From the NCBI RefSeq assembly GCF_900129245.1, contig NZ_FQUT01000001.1:372001-436000 (forward strand): a stretch of DNA of 64,000 bases, written 5' to 3'. A program made the position numbers and the translations under genes. Positions 1-8,850 of the stretch are shown here, in pieces; position 1 is the stretch's first letter, and each line of letters starts with the position of its first letter. This DNA is from Chryseobacterium arachidis. Lineage in GTDB: Bacteria; Bacteroidota; Bacteroidia; Flavobacteriales; Weeksellaceae. A model generated the notes under the pieces. The model was given only the letters and a program-made list of their open reading frames with translations, did not search any database and was not told the DNA's origin.

Positions 1-137
1 TGATAAGATGCAAATTTAAGGTTTTTAAAGGAATACTAAAATATAGTTTACTGTTTTAAGAGTCTGTTTGAATTTTATCATTTCAACGACGAAGAAATCT
101 ACATGCTTATTCATATAAACTTCATGCTGTGTATTTT

Positions 138-168
138 TTTGTTCTTTCCTTTTAACTTACTATATTCG
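138..168 (+). promoter_or_regulatory. Bacteroidota-type promoter of the sigma-factor operon
   Basis: TTTG (138-141), a 19-base spacer and TATATTCG (161-168) match the TTTG/TAnnTTTG promoter form with one mismatch. The predicted transcription start lies about 25 bases before the sigma-factor ATG. Confidence 0.5.
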
Positions 169-197
169 TGATGATCTGAAAAAGATAAAGCTTGAAT

Positions 198-752
198 ATG
201 ACAAAAAACGAAACAATTAAAAACTGGATAGAACAATACTCTGAACCATTGCTGAGAAGGGCAGTTTATTTGCTTTCGGATAAAATTGAGGCAGAAGATA
301 TTGTTCAGGAGGTTTTTATTTCGGCTTTTTCGTCGTATGATAATTTTGAAGGGAAAAGTAAACCCTTGACATGGCTAATGACGATTCTCAGTAATAAAGT
401 TGCTGATTTTTACCGTAAAAAATATAAATCCGAACCACATATAAAATTAGACCATTTTTTTGAAGAAAACGGTTCGTGGAAAAATGATGATGTCCTTAAT
501 GATTGGGATGCCTCCGAGAAAGAAACCGAACTTCTCGACAACGGAGATTTTAATAAAACATTGGAAGACTGTATCGAAGATTTGCCCTCCAGATGGAAGA
601 TTCCGATGAAAATGTATTATCTTGAAGAAAAAAAAGCACCCGAAGTGAGTCAGGAATTGAATATTTCTTCGACTAATCTTTGGAAGATTTTACAGCGAAG
701 CAGGATGCAGTTGCGGGAATGCCTGGAATTTAACTGGTTTGCCAAATCATAA
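198..752 (+). CDS. ECF-type RNA polymerase sigma factor
   Basis: This 184-residue protein has the two-domain layout of sigma-70 family ECF factors. Region 2 is seen in the AEDIVQEVFISAF and PLTWLMTILSNKVADFYRKK stretches (about residues 35-80). Region 4 is a C-terminal helix-turn-helix after LPSRWKIPMKMYYLE. A TTG six bases upstream is in frame, but the ATG at 198 is preferred and sits well after the promoter. The next gene follows 10 bases later and encodes a small Cys/His protein, the usual place for an anti-sigma factor. The target regulon is unknown; msrAB downstream is only a suggestion. Class is certain, specific role is not. Confidence 0.9.
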   Translation: MTKNETIKNWIEQYSEPLLRRAVYLLSDKIEAEDIVQEVFISAFSSYDNFEGKSKPLTWLMTILSNKVADFYRKKYKSEPHIKLDHFFEENGSWKNDDVLNDWDASEKETELLDNGDFNKTLEDCIEDLPSRWKIPMKMYYLEEKKAPEVSQELNISSTNLWKILQRSRMQLRECLEFNWFAKS

Positions 753-762
753 GGGATTGAAA

Positions 763-1035
763 ATGTTAAGAAAACTAATACATATTATCTTTTTACCTTG
801 CAGTGAAGCCACTTTACTGATGGAAAAGCGAAATGCAGATGACATTTCTCCAAAGGAGAACTGGAAGCTGAACGTGCATCTGAGAATCTGCAAATGGTGC
901 AGGGCTTATAAAGAAAAACTGGAAATTTTAGACAATATTCTAAAAAGAAAACTTTCTCGTGAAGAAAATATTGAAATTAATGATTCTGAAATTCAGAGTT
1001 TTAAAGAAAAAATATTTAAAAATTTAGATATTTAA
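763..1035 (+). CDS. Small zinc-finger-type putative anti-sigma factor
   Basis: A 90-residue soluble protein with an early Cys (PCSEAT) and an HLRICKWC segment, giving the Cys...His-x3-Cys-x2-Cys arrangement of zf-HC2/ZAS anti-sigma domains. The remainder is charged and helical. No membrane segment is evident, so it would be a cytoplasmic anti-sigma rather than a transmembrane one. The ATG at 763 was chosen over an in-frame TTG inside the sigma gene. It is almost certainly co-transcribed with the sigma factor. Assignment rests on the Cys/His pattern and on synteny; whether it binds or inhibits the sigma factor is inference. Confidence 0.65.
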   Translation: MLRKLIHIIFLPCSEATLLMEKRNADDISPKENWKLNVHLRICKWCRAYKEKLEILDNILKRKLSREENIEINDSEIQSFKEKIFKNLDI

Positions 1036-1329
1036 TAAAATCGTTGTCAGGATTTTGAAATTGTTCCGACTATACTTTTGAAAATGACAAAGTATTAATT
1101 CAAAATCGCTAAAATGAACAGGAAAATCTTAAAACTAAATCAACGGGATTCTTACGAAATCTCTCTTTCATATAAAACCAACTTTGAATATTGATCGTAT
1201 ATAATTATAGATAAATCGAAAATAATTATACTATCATTTCGATAGAAACTATCACTGATTCATCAGTATTTTTAGTCCGAGATTTGTAATAAGAAATTGC
1301 AGATTTTTAATTGACCAAAAGAATTAAAA
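1036..1329. other. Intergenic region with a lone -7 promoter element
   Basis: No convincing gene is present. TACTTTTG at 1073-1080 fits the -7 consensus, and a 26-codon ATG frame (1114-1194) follows, but nothing supports it as a gene. The downstream part is AT-rich leader sequence before msrAB. Confidence 0.4.
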
Positions 1330-2454
1330 ATGAATAAAAAGATAAAAATGAAAAACATATTAATATTGCTTGGAGTAGTTCTGGGTATAGCAGTTTTTGC
1401 GACAAGCTGTGGAGATGCCAAACCAAAATCCACAGAAACTAAAAAAGAAAATGAGACCATTATGGACAACAGAAATGTAAAAGAAGTTTATTTTGCCGGC
1501 GGATGTTTTTGGGGAACTGAACACTTTTTTCAGCAAATTCGAGGCGTTGTAGGAACCGAAGTAGGATATGCCAATGGAAATAAAGAAAATCCTACCTATG
1601 AAGAAGTAGTAAGCCACACCACAGGTTTTGCGGAAACTGTAAAAGTGAAATATGATCCTGAGCAGGTTGATCTCAAACTTTTAATTGATCTGTATTTTAA
1701 AACAATTGATCCTACAAGTTTGAACAAACAGGGAAATGACAGAGGTGATCAGTACAGAACAGGAATTTATTCTACTGATAAAGCTACGGAAGCTATCATA
1801 AAAGAAGAGGTTCAGAAATTATCCAAGAATTATGACAAACCGGTTTTAGTAGAAACTATTCCTTTGAAAAATTTCTATAAAGCGGAAGATTATCATCAGG
1901 ATTATCTGGATAAAAATCCGGGAGGTTACTGTCATATAGAGCCGGGATTGTTTGAAATGGCAAGAAAAGCCAACCCGCTTCCTACTAAAAAAGAAAATAA
2001 AGAAATGAAATACCAAAAAAAAGATAAAGCCGTACTAAAAAAAGAATTATCAGACGAACAATATAGAGTAACTCAGGAAAATGGTACAGAAAGGGCTTTC
2101 CAAAACGAATACTGGGATGAGACCCGTGAAGGAATTTATGTAGATATTACAACGGGAGAACCCTTATTTATTTCAACCGATAAATTTGAATCAGGTTGTG
2201 GGTGGCCAAGTTTTTCAAAACCAATTACAAAACAGTTGATTGATGAAAAATTAGACCGTTCTCACGGAATGACAAGAGTTGAGGTAAGAAGTAAAACGGG
2301 AGATGCGCATTTGGGGCACGTTTTCAATGACGGACCTGCGGACAAAGGCGGACTTCGTTACTGCATCAATTCTGCTTCACTGAAGTTTGTTCCGAAGGCT
2401 GATATGCAGAAAGAAGGTTACGGAGAATATATTTCTCTTTTAGATAAAAAATAA
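1330..2454 (+). CDS. msrAB: Bifunctional peptide methionine sulfoxide reductase MsrA-MsrB lipoprotein
   Basis: This 374-residue fusion repairs oxidised methionine: MsrA reduces the S-sulfoxide and MsrB the R-sulfoxide. The N terminus is a lipoprotein signal peptide with the lipobox FATSC, so the enzyme is tethered in the cell envelope. MsrA (about residues 50-215) shows the catalytic [11 protein letters not shown] motif. MsrB (about 240-365) shows [19 protein letters not shown] and the catalytic [11 protein letters not shown]. The usual MsrB zinc CxxC pairs are absent, as in the PilB-like zinc-free subtype. An alternative ATG lies six codons in. A hairpin terminator follows. The sigma/anti-sigma pair upstream could respond to envelope oxidation, but that is only suggested by position. 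Confidence 0.95.
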   Translation: MNKKIKMKNILILLGVVLGIAVFATSCGDAKPKSTETKKENETIMDNRNVKEVYFAGGCFWGTEHFFQQIRGVVGTEVGYANGNKENPTYEEVVSHTTGFAETVKVKYDPEQVDLKLLIDLYFKTIDPTSLNKQGNDRGDQYRTGIYSTDKATEAIIKEEVQKLSKNYDKPVLVETIPLKNFYKAEDYHQDYLDKNPGGYCHIEPGLFEMARKANPLPTKKENKEMKYQKKDKAVLKKELSDEQYRVTQENGTERAFQNEYWDETREGIYVDITTGEPLFISTDKFESGCGWPSFSKPITKQLIDEKLDRSHGMTRVEVRSKTGDAHLGHVFNDGPADKGGLRYCINSASLKFVPKADMQKEGYGEYISLLDKK

Positions 2455-2482
2455 GTGTATTATTAAGTGAGGTGATTGTAAG

Positions 2483-2505
2483 GACTGTCGAAAGGCAGTC
2501 TTTTC
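2483..2505 (+). terminator. Intrinsic terminator after msrAB
   Basis: Seven-base-pair stem (GACTGTC/GGCAGTC, one G-T pair) closed by a GAAA tetraloop and followed by TTTT. Confidence 0.75.
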
Positions 2506-2568
2506 TTATTTTAAATTCAAAAGATTAATACGCTGTCATTCAGAACGAAGCAAAGCGGAGTGAAGAAT

Positions 2569-3237
2569 CTATTTAATTATTTCAAATCTCTGGAATTGAA
2601 ATCTTTCTTTAATACTCAACATGGAAATATTTAAAAATAATAAAAATCCAAAGATGATATAAAAAGACTGTTCAGGCAATTTTGTAAGCTGATACTCAAA
2701 TTTTGAAAAACCCTTTAAGAGTGATATTCTAAATTGTTCATTAGTAAAATCTATGACTTCATTTCCACATCTTCCTATTGTATCATCATTATACATAGGA
2801 CTATTTGAAATAAGAGGCTGATTAACTACAAAAAAATGCCCTGTTTTATCAAGGTCTAAGTGATAGGTAGGTTGTTTAGTAAGTTTCATATCATTCAACA
2901 AAGCAACAATATCATTATAAGTATTTTCATCACTTAAAATAAATTCTATTCCGGATTTTTCTCTATTTTCTTTTTGAAGTTTTTTAATCTCAGAAACATG
3001 AAATTTAGAATTTTCTTTTGCTGAATTGGGCTTTACTATAATTTTTTTATAATTCCATTTTCGATAAGGTTCAAAACTTGCAAATGCTAATTCTTTTCCG
3101 TCATGAGATTTAGCAGGAAGTCCAATATCTATTACTCTTAGGTTTACCTCTTCAAATTTTTGATTTCCATAATACCAAAACAAAACCGGTATCAACAAAG
3201 CACTGATCAATCCCGGAACATAGAAAATTTTCTTCAT
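2569..3237 (-). CDS. Hypothetical membrane protein
   Basis: A 222-residue protein I do not recognise. It has a hydrophobic N-terminal segment (VPGLISALLIPVLFWYY), a charged middle domain with mixed helix and strand character, and a second hydrophobic segment near the C terminus (YIIFGFLLFLNISML). This suggests two membrane anchors flanking an extracytoplasmic domain of about 150 residues. The start at MKKIFYVP was chosen over an ATG six codons upstream because it gives a normal basic N terminus. It lies downstream of the ABC exporter genes on the same strand, separated by a strong bidirectional hairpin, so it is probably its own unit. Confidence 0.6.
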   Translation of the reverse strand: MKKIFYVPGLISALLIPVLFWYYGNQKFEEVNLRVIDIGLPAKSHDGKELAFASFEPYRKWNYKKIIVKPNSAKENSKFHVSEIKKLQKENREKSGIEFILSDENTYNDIVALLNDMKLTKQPTYHLDLDKTGHFFVVNQPLISNSPMYNDDTIGRCGNEVIDFTNEQFRISLLKGFSKFEYQLTKLPEQSFYIIFGFLLFLNISMLSIKERFQFQRFEIIK

Positions 3238-3276
3238 GGCAATTATTTTGTTCAAACCGAATGAAAATTTTAAGCC

Positions 3277-3309
3277 AAAAAAAGTGATTCAACAATTGAA
3301 TCACTTTTT
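3277..3309. terminator. Bidirectional intrinsic terminator
   Basis: A perfect 9-bp stem (GTGATTCAA/TTGAATCAC) with a CAA loop, flanked by seven A on the left and five T on the right. On the minus strand it ends the ABC exporter operon. Confidence 0.8.
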
Positions 3310-3359
3310 CAAAAAAATAATCTTTAAATATTTAAAGTTTTTAGTAACAATCAAAAACC

Positions 3360-4205
3360 TTACCAATCTCTTTTTCTCAAGATCCAATACGATCCAAAAA
3401 TGAAAATTGCACACCAGACCAGGCAGGCAATCATGTTTTCTGTAGGGTAGTGGAACTCGTATTTTAAACCCATCATTTTGGCCATGTTCAACCTCATCAT
3501 GGGATTGGGAATCAGGCTCGACATACTTTCCAAGGGTAAAAGATGAGACGCAAAAAAATCATTTTGTAAGACATCATTTCTTTGAGGTCCTTGCATTCCT
3601 TTTACCTTTACAAAAGTTTCCATGGCAGATAATATGCTTTCTACGATCCAGAAAACAAAAAATGCAAGAAATACGAAAACCGATTTCCTCAATAGAATGG
3701 AAAGGAACATCAGAAAACAGAAAAATGTAAACAGTTTTACAAAATAATTTCCGATAAAAAATATTTCCTCAAAAACTTTTGCCGAATCGGTGGTGTTGGA
3801 ATACTGATATCCTAAAAACATCGTTATTGCAAACACAATAACAGTGGAAACAATCGTAAAAATGCTGATCGTCAGTAATTTTGAACCGATAAATTCTTTT
3901 CTGCTCAGTCCGTCAATGGTATTCTGTTTAAACATTCTGTCGCTGAACTCCTGTGAGATTGAAAAAACAATAATTAAGCCCAGGAAAATTTTCAAAAGAC
4001 CAACGATCCAGGTTGTGAAATTCCAGATTTCGGGGAAGTTATAGATTCCCTGTTCTTTCAGATTAATGGTTCCGCCAAAGAGGTCAAAGTCTACCAATCC
4101 TATGAAAAGCAAAGCAATAAGAATGGCAAAATAAAGGATGGTGAAAATCTTGAATGGTCTGTAATTCAGATTTTTGTAATATTCTAGTTTTAATAATTTT
4201 ATCAT
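3360..4205 (-). CDS. ABC-2 type transporter permease
   Basis: A 281-residue integral membrane protein with about six hydrophobic segments, the layout of ABC-2 exporter permeases. The N terminus (MIKLLKLEYYKNLNYRPFKIF) is the amphipathic stretch common in this family, followed by the first membrane span. It starts two bases after the stop of the ATPase gene, so the two form one exporter. No substrate can be read from the sequence; relatives export peptides, antibiotics or lipids, or help gliding in some flavobacteria. Confidence 0.85.
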   Translation of the reverse strand: MIKLLKLEYYKNLNYRPFKIFTILYFAILIALLFIGLVDFDLFGGTINLKEQGIYNFPEIWNFTTWIVGLLKIFLGLIIVFSISQEFSDRMFKQNTIDGLSRKEFIGSKLLTISIFTIVSTVIVFAITMFLGYQYSNTTDSAKVFEEIFFIGNYFVKLFTFFCFLMFLSILLRKSVFVFLAFFVFWIVESILSAMETFVKVKGMQGPQRNDVLQNDFFASHLLPLESMSSLIPNPMMRLNMAKMMGLKYEFHYPTENMIACLVWCAIFIFGSYWILRKRDW

Positions 4206-4207
4206 GA

Positions 4208-5107
4208 TTATTTTGTCTTTACAAGTTCAAGGAATTGAGATTCAAGAGACAGTTTTTTCTTTGTTAAATGGGAAAGGAAAATCCCTTTTTCTGCCAGTTT
4301 CTGGTTTAATGCTGAAGCAGAAATCGATGCATCGTCACGAATCTGGGCTTTCAGGAGATCACCATCCTGATTAATCGATGTAAACCACTGAAGCTCATTC
4401 AAAACATTTAATAATAAGGTGTTATTGTCTGCTTTTAATTCGAAATAACCATTATTGGCCGTCATTTCATCCACTCTTCCGCAGTACAGCGAAGTTCCTT
4501 CCTTTAAAACAATGACATGGCTGCAGATTTTCTCGATTTCATCCAGAAGGTGGCTGGCAATAATGATGGTAATGCCCTGTTTGGCAATATTGCTGATGAT
4601 TTCCCTGATCTGGATAATCCCTTCAGGATCCAGACCGTTTGTGGGCTCATCAAGAATGAGAACCTGCGGATTGTTCAGCATGGCTGAAGCAATGGCAAGA
4701 CGCTGCTTCATTCCTAAAGAATAGGTTTTGAAGGTGTCTTTTCGTCTTTCATAAAGGCCAACGGTTTTTAAAACTTCCTCAATTCTGGAGTACGGGGTGT
4801 GCTTGATTTGGGCTACGATTTTAAGATTGGTTTCGGCACTCAGATAAGGATAAAAGTTGGGCTGTTCGATAATCGCCCCTATATTTTTCAAAGTATCCGG
4901 ATCTGTTCCCTTCTTTCCAAACCAATACCATTCTCCGCTGGTAGGATTAATGGTAGAAAGTAGCATTCCAAAAGTCGTGGATTTACCGCTACCGTTAGGT
5001 CCTAACAGTCCATAGACATTTCCTTTTTCGACGTCAAAAGAAATATTGTTTACGACAACTCTCTTAAATTTCTTCGTCAGATTCTTTACTGATAAAATCT
5101 TTTCCAT
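4208..5107 (-). CDS. ABC transporter ATP-binding protein
   Basis: A 299-residue ATPase of an ABC-2 exporter. Walker A is GLLGPNGSGKST (near residue 35), the ABC signature is YSLGMKQRLAIASAM, and Walker B is VLILDEPTNGLDPEG. The last 80 residues form the variable C-terminal extension of exporter ATPases such as BcrA-like proteins. The frame stays open for another 38 codons upstream, but MEKILSVKNLTKKF is a typical ABC start and the upstream part is AT-rich intergenic sequence containing the divergent promoter. It is co-transcribed with the permease that follows. Confidence 0.92.
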   Translation of the reverse strand: MEKILSVKNLTKKFKRVVVNNISFDVEKGNVYGLLGPNGSGKSTTFGMLLSTINPTSGEWYWFGKKGTDPDTLKNIGAIIEQPNFYPYLSAETNLKIVAQIKHTPYSRIEEVLKTVGLYERRKDTFKTYSLGMKQRLAIASAMLNNPQVLILDEPTNGLDPEGIIQIREIISNIAKQGITIIIASHLLDEIEKICSHVIVLKEGTSLYCGRVDEMTANNGYFELKADNNTLLLNVLNELQWFTSINQDGDLLKAQIRDDASISASALNQKLAEKGIFLSHLTKKKLSLESQFLELVKTK

Positions 5108-5173
5108 GTAATTTGTTTTACATAGTAGTAGTCTATATAAATTAGGATTTGTTACAGAATTATCATAAATCAA

Positions 5174-5204
5174 TTTAAAATATATTACAAATGCATTAAA
5201 TTTG
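5174..5204 (+). promoter_or_regulatory. Promoter of the AAA+ ATPase gene
   Basis: TTTA (5174-5177), a 19-base spacer and a perfect TAAATTTG -7 box (5197-5204) lie 20 bases before the ATG. Confidence 0.6.
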
Positions 5205-5223
5205 GTAGAATTAATCAACAATT

Positions 5224-6582
5224 ATGAAACTTATCGAACTGGCAAAGGAACTGAATGTTTCTGCCGAAGCTATAAAACAATTTATTCAGGATTTTGATCT
5301 TGATTTGGGAGTATGCATCAGTACGAATTTCGAGGTGAAAGAAGATTTTGAGAAGTTTGCCCGAGAAAACATTGATTTTTTAAGGGTTTATGAAAAAGAT
5401 TTAGATAAAACAAAAACTCTGGAGCAAATTGCTGAAACTATTAAGCAGCCTAAAGAAAAGGTAGAAAAAGCAATTAAGGAAGCCGACCCGAATATTTTTG
5501 ATAATGGATTTTTCAAGTCCTCCATTTCAAGCTATGGAATCGATATTAAATTAGGCGGGAATTATCAGTTCGTCTACAATTACTTTGGGCATAAAACGAG
5601 CCTTCAGAAAAGAGATTTTATCGGGTATAGAGATTTATTTTTCTATATTTCAGGAGTGCTGGAGCCGTTTCTGAATCCACAGCAAATTAAAGACTGGGGA
5701 ATCAATAAACCGGCGGGAATTATTTTGTACGGACCTCCGGGAAGCGGGAAAATATTTTGGGCGAACAAAATTGCAGAGATTATCGGGTATCAGTTCAAAG
5801 AGGTGAAAAAACATTACCTCGGGACATCTTTCGTTGATGGAAACCGTACCAATTTTAACGATTTCTTGGTTACTATGATGAAGGAAGATAAAGTGCTGAT
5901 GTTTCTGGAAGATTTTGATGAAATTATGATGTCGAGAAAAGCCGATAACAATGTTGCTTCCTGTAATCTAGAAACACAGGAAATTATTCTTCACTATATT
6001 TCAAAATTCGAGCAGGAAGACCTGTTGATGGTAGGTTCTGCCAATTCTGTTTCCGAAATTGATGAAGAGATTCTGGCACCGGGAAGATTTGATGTCATGA
6101 TTCCTGTTTTCCCTCCTAATCATGCAGAAAGGTCTGAAATTATTTTGTATGCCATGACGAGAAAACTTGAAAAAGACTCTCTTTTATTTAAAATACTGAA
6201 AAACAATAAAGCTGATAAAGTTCCTTTCTGGCACGGCATTTCTTTACAGATGAAGGCGTTCAGCAATACAATGCTGATTGATTTTACCCAAAGCTTAAAA
6301 AAGAGAATTAAAAATCAGTATCAAAGAACCAGAAATGAAAATATGAAAATCGATCAGACTATTCTAAATAGTGCATTGAGAGACGCAGCCGGAAAGTTAA
6401 CAGAAGAATATCTGGATCAGGTTGCAAGGTTTTTGGGTGATGCTATTATTAATAATTTTGACCAGTTTCAACAGAGAATTCACAGCTTAAAATTGGAGCT
6501 GGATGCTTATAAAATAGTGGAAGAGCCTAGAAGAGCGATAGGTTTTCATCATAATGGTGAAGATGATGAAAGTCAGGGATAA
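5224..6582 (+). CDS. AAA+ ATPase with IF2-N-like domain and altered Walker A
   Basis: A 452-residue protein. Residues 1-60 (MKLIELAKELNVSAEAIKQF) resemble the IF2-N helical domain. Residues about 165-310 are a AAA+ module: Walker A GPPGSGK (170-176), Walker B with LEDFDE (near 230), sensor-1-like VGSANS, and a putative arginine finger in APGRFD (near 288). The residue after the P-loop lysine is Ile, where Ser or Thr normally coordinates magnesium (the codon is ATA). The C-terminal quarter is helical and rich in charged residues. It resembles ftsH/CDC48-type AAA proteins only in the ATPase core, and no protease domain is present. The function is unknown to me; a chaperone-like or inactive nucleotide-binding role is possible. 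Confidence 0.8.
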   Translation: MKLIELAKELNVSAEAIKQFIQDFDLDLGVCISTNFEVKEDFEKFARENIDFLRVYEKDLDKTKTLEQIAETIKQPKEKVEKAIKEADPNIFDNGFFKSSISSYGIDIKLGGNYQFVYNYFGHKTSLQKRDFIGYRDLFFYISGVLEPFLNPQQIKDWGINKPAGIILYGPPGSGKIFWANKIAEIIGYQFKEVKKHYLGTSFVDGNRTNFNDFLVTMMKEDKVLMFLEDFDEIMMSRKADNNVASCNLETQEIILHYISKFEQEDLLMVGSANSVSEIDEEILAPGRFDVMIPVFPPNHAERSEIILYAMTRKLEKDSLLFKILKNNKADKVPFWHGISLQMKAFSNTMLIDFTQSLKKRIKNQYQRTRNENMKIDQTILNSALRDAAGKLTEEYLDQVARFLGDAIINNFDQFQQRIHSLKLELDAYKIVEEPRRAIGFHHNGEDDESQG

Positions 6583-6762
6583 TCTTTTTGGAAGTAAATC
6601 GGTCATTAAAGGCCAGGCTGCAAAAGTAATTTTCACTAACATACATTTGAAAACCTGAGATAAATAGAATTTCCTTTATGGTAAAACTTAATTTAAACAG
6701 GCTCCTTTCAACCATACACAGTTCTAAGTGAGCCTACAATATTATCAGTTACTTTTTATTCT

Positions 6763-6770
6763 TACTTTTG
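6763..6770 (+). promoter_or_regulatory. -7 element of prfB promoter
   Basis: TACTTTTG is a perfect TAnnTTTG box and lies 16 bases before the GTG start, which supports that start. Confidence 0.6.
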
Positions 6771-6786
6771 CAAAAAATAAACAATC

Positions 6787-7899
6787 GTGATCAACAACGA
6801 CCAGATAAAAGAAACTCAATCAAGAATTGAGGATTTATATACTTACCTTCAGATTGAAAAAAAGAAGGTGGAAATAGCCAATGATGATGAAAAAACAGCA
6901 GCTCCGGAATTTTGGGACAAACCGAAAGAGGCTGAAGCATTTTTAAAGTTACTTCGTTCTAAGAAAAAATGGGTAGAAGCTTACGAAGAAATCAACACAC
7001 AGTTTGAAGATCTTCAGGTTTTAATGGAATTTGCAAAAGAAGATCCCGATTCCGAAAAAGAATTGGATGAAGCTTTTCCTCAATTACTGGAAAAAATCGA
7101 AGATCTTGAATTCAAAAATATGCTTTCCAATGAAGGTGACGAACTTTCTGCAGTGCTTCAAATCACAGCTGGAGCGGGAGGAACAGAAAGCTGTGACTGG
7201 GCTGCAATGCTGATGAGAATGTACACCATGTGGTCTGAAAAGCAAGGCTATAAAATCCGTGAACTGAATTTTCAGGAAGGTGATGTTGCGGGCGTAAAAA
7301 CAGTAACACTAGAAATCGACGGAGAGTTTGCGTTCGGATATCTGAGAGGGGAAAACGGGGTTCACAGACTGGTAAGAATTTCGCCTTTCGATTCTAATGC
7401 GAAACGCCATACGAGTTTTGTGTCTGTATATGTTTATCCTTTGGTAGACGATACTATTGAAATTAATATCAATCCTGCCGACATCAGCTTTGAAACGATG
7501 AGATCTTCCGGAGCGGGGGGGCAGAACGTCAACAAGGTGGAAACGGCGGTCCGTCTTCGTCACGCACCAACAGGGATTATTATTGAAAACTCAGAGTCTC
7601 GTTCCCAGCTTCAGAATAAAGAAAAAGCAATGCAATTGCTTCGTTCGAGATTGTACGAAATGGAATTGGAAGAACGTATGAAAGCCCGTAACGAAATAGA
7701 AGCCAACAAGATGAAGATAGAGTGGGGAAGCCAGATCAGAAACTACGTAATGCATCCTTATAAATTGGTAAAAGATGTCCGTTCGGGATATGAAACTTCG
7801 GATGTGGATTCTGTAATGAACGGAAATCTAACACCATTCCTTAAAGCCTTCTTAATGGCGGATGGAACGGCAGTTTCAGACGATGATATGGACCTGTAA
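6787..7899 (+). CDS. prfB: Peptide chain release factor 2
   Basis: RF2 reads UGA and UAA stop codons and triggers peptide release. The 370-residue protein shows the RF2 SPF tripeptide in [12 protein letters not shown] and the catalytic GGQ in [17 protein letters not shown]. The start is GTG, with no earlier in-frame start after the promoter. The frame is uninterrupted: at the place where many bacteria have the autoregulatory CTT-TGA frameshift, the sequence reads CTT-CAG (6847-6852), so that control is absent. Length and motifs are complete. prfC, encoding RF3, lies 52 kb away in the same window. Confidence 0.97.
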   Translation: MINNDQIKETQSRIEDLYTYLQIEKKKVEIANDDEKTAAPEFWDKPKEAEAFLKLLRSKKKWVEAYEEINTQFEDLQVLMEFAKEDPDSEKELDEAFPQLLEKIEDLEFKNMLSNEGDELSAVLQITAGAGGTESCDWAAMLMRMYTMWSEKQGYKIRELNFQEGDVAGVKTVTLEIDGEFAFGYLRGENGVHRLVRISPFDSNAKRHTSFVSVYVYPLVDDTIEININPADISFETMRSSGAGGQNVNKVETAVRLRHAPTGIIIENSESRSQLQNKEKAMQLLRSRLYEMELEERMKARNEIEANKMKIEWGSQIRNYVMHPYKLVKDVRSGYETSDVDSVMNGNLTPFLKAFLMADGTAVSDDDMDL

Positions 7900-7960
7900 A
7901 TGTCATGTTTAAATTTCGTTAAAATCGTGAAATAAATTTCTTTTTGACGTTTATTAATCC

Positions 7961-7968
7961 TATTTTTG
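7961..7968 (+). promoter_or_regulatory. -7 element upstream of dedA-like gene
   Basis: TATTTTTG fits TAnnTTTG and ends 16 bases before the ATG. A TTTTTG run upstream is only 14 bases away, shorter than the usual spacing. Confidence 0.5.
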
Positions 7969-7984
7969 TTACTTATCAAAACGT

Positions 7985-8692
7985 ATGGAAGATTACAATA
8001 GTTGGAAAGATTTATTAAACCCTGAGTTTTACATCAAGCTTGGAGGATTTTGGCTGATTTTGTTCATTATTTTCGCGGAAACCGGTCTTTTTGTAGGATT
8101 TTTTCTACCGGGAGATTCATTACTTTTCGTATCGGGAATATATGCTGTTGAAATCATCAAAGAGACTTTCGGCTCTACGGGGAGCGATTTTTTAGATACG
8201 TTTATTCTGGCAATTTCCGTAGCAGTTGCTGCAATTATCGGTAACGAGGTAGGCTATTATTTTGGGAGAAAAACAGGAGCTGCATTATACAAAAAGCAGG
8301 ATACATGGTTATTTAAGAAGAAATATTTATATCAGGCTCATGATTTTTTTGAGAAAAACGGAGCATTAGCGATTATTATGGCAAGATTTTTACCGGTGGT
8401 AAGAACGTTTACACCTATTGTTGCGGGAATCGTAAAAATGGATAAAAAAGATTTCTTACGAGATAATATTATCGGAGCAGTTTTATGGTCTTTTCTTTTA
8501 ATTTTTGCGGGACATTACCTGGATAAATTATTCATCGATCAGTTCGGAATTGATCTTAAAAAGAAACTCGAACTTATTATTATCGTGATTGTGCTGATAA
8601 CTACAGTTCCTGTAATTATTAAGTTTCTGTTCGGTAAAAAGGAAGATTTTTCAAAATACGAAAATCATAATTTTGATGAAGATGAAAAATAA
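7985..8692 (+). CDS. DedA/SNARE-associated family membrane protein
   Basis: A 235-residue polytopic membrane protein of the DedA family, linked in other bacteria to undecaprenyl-phosphate or phospholipid flipping and membrane energetics. The family motifs are clear: FAETGLFVGFFLPGDSLLF near residue 35, a glycine-rich span GNEVGYYFGRKTG, and MARFLPVVRTFTPIVAGI near residue 140, which carries the conserved arginines. The C terminus is a charged cytoplasmic tail. It is a single-gene unit with a hairpin terminator after it. Which DedA subtype it is cannot be decided from sequence alone. Confidence 0.92.
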   Translation: MEDYNSWKDLLNPEFYIKLGGFWLILFIIFAETGLFVGFFLPGDSLLFVSGIYAVEIIKETFGSTGSDFLDTFILAISVAVAAIIGNEVGYYFGRKTGAALYKKQDTWLFKKKYLYQAHDFFEKNGALAIIMARFLPVVRTFTPIVAGIVKMDKKDFLRDNIIGAVLWSFLLIFAGHYLDKLFIDQFGIDLKKKLELIIIVIVLITTVPVIIKFLFGKKEDFSKYENHNFDEDEK

Positions 8693-8716
8693 AAATTAAG
8701 TTTAAAATTATAAAGG

Positions 8717-8747
8717 TAACCTGTTCATTTGAGCGGGTTATTTTTTT
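8717..8747 (+). terminator. Intrinsic terminator of dedA-like gene
   Basis: A 10-bp stem with two G-T pairs (TAACCTGTTC/GAGCGGGTTA), ATTT loop and an eight-T tail. Confidence 0.75.
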
Positions 8748-8750
8748 GGA

Positions 8751-8850
8751 GCAATTCCCGCTTTCGCTACTCTTTTCATCATGATTAGGCTCGGCGGCGA
8801 AGCCGCCGAGCCTAATCATGAAAAAGCGCTTAAACCTAACGCTCAATCGT
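8751..8850 (+). repeat. Palindromic repeat family, copy A
   Basis: The left end contains CCCGCTTTCGCTACTC. The centre is a perfect 19-bp stem (8780-8798 with 8802-8820) around a GAA loop. The right end TTAAACCTAACGCTCAATCG resembles the CTCAAACAAAGCTGCAATCG of copy C. It lies between two convergent genes, and its right end includes the stop codon of the hydrolase gene on the minus strand. Confidence 0.75.

Noticed and set aside
1114..1194. A 26-codon ATG frame after a -7 box
   Set aside because: No recognisable peptide features, no terminator or partner, and short length make chance likely.
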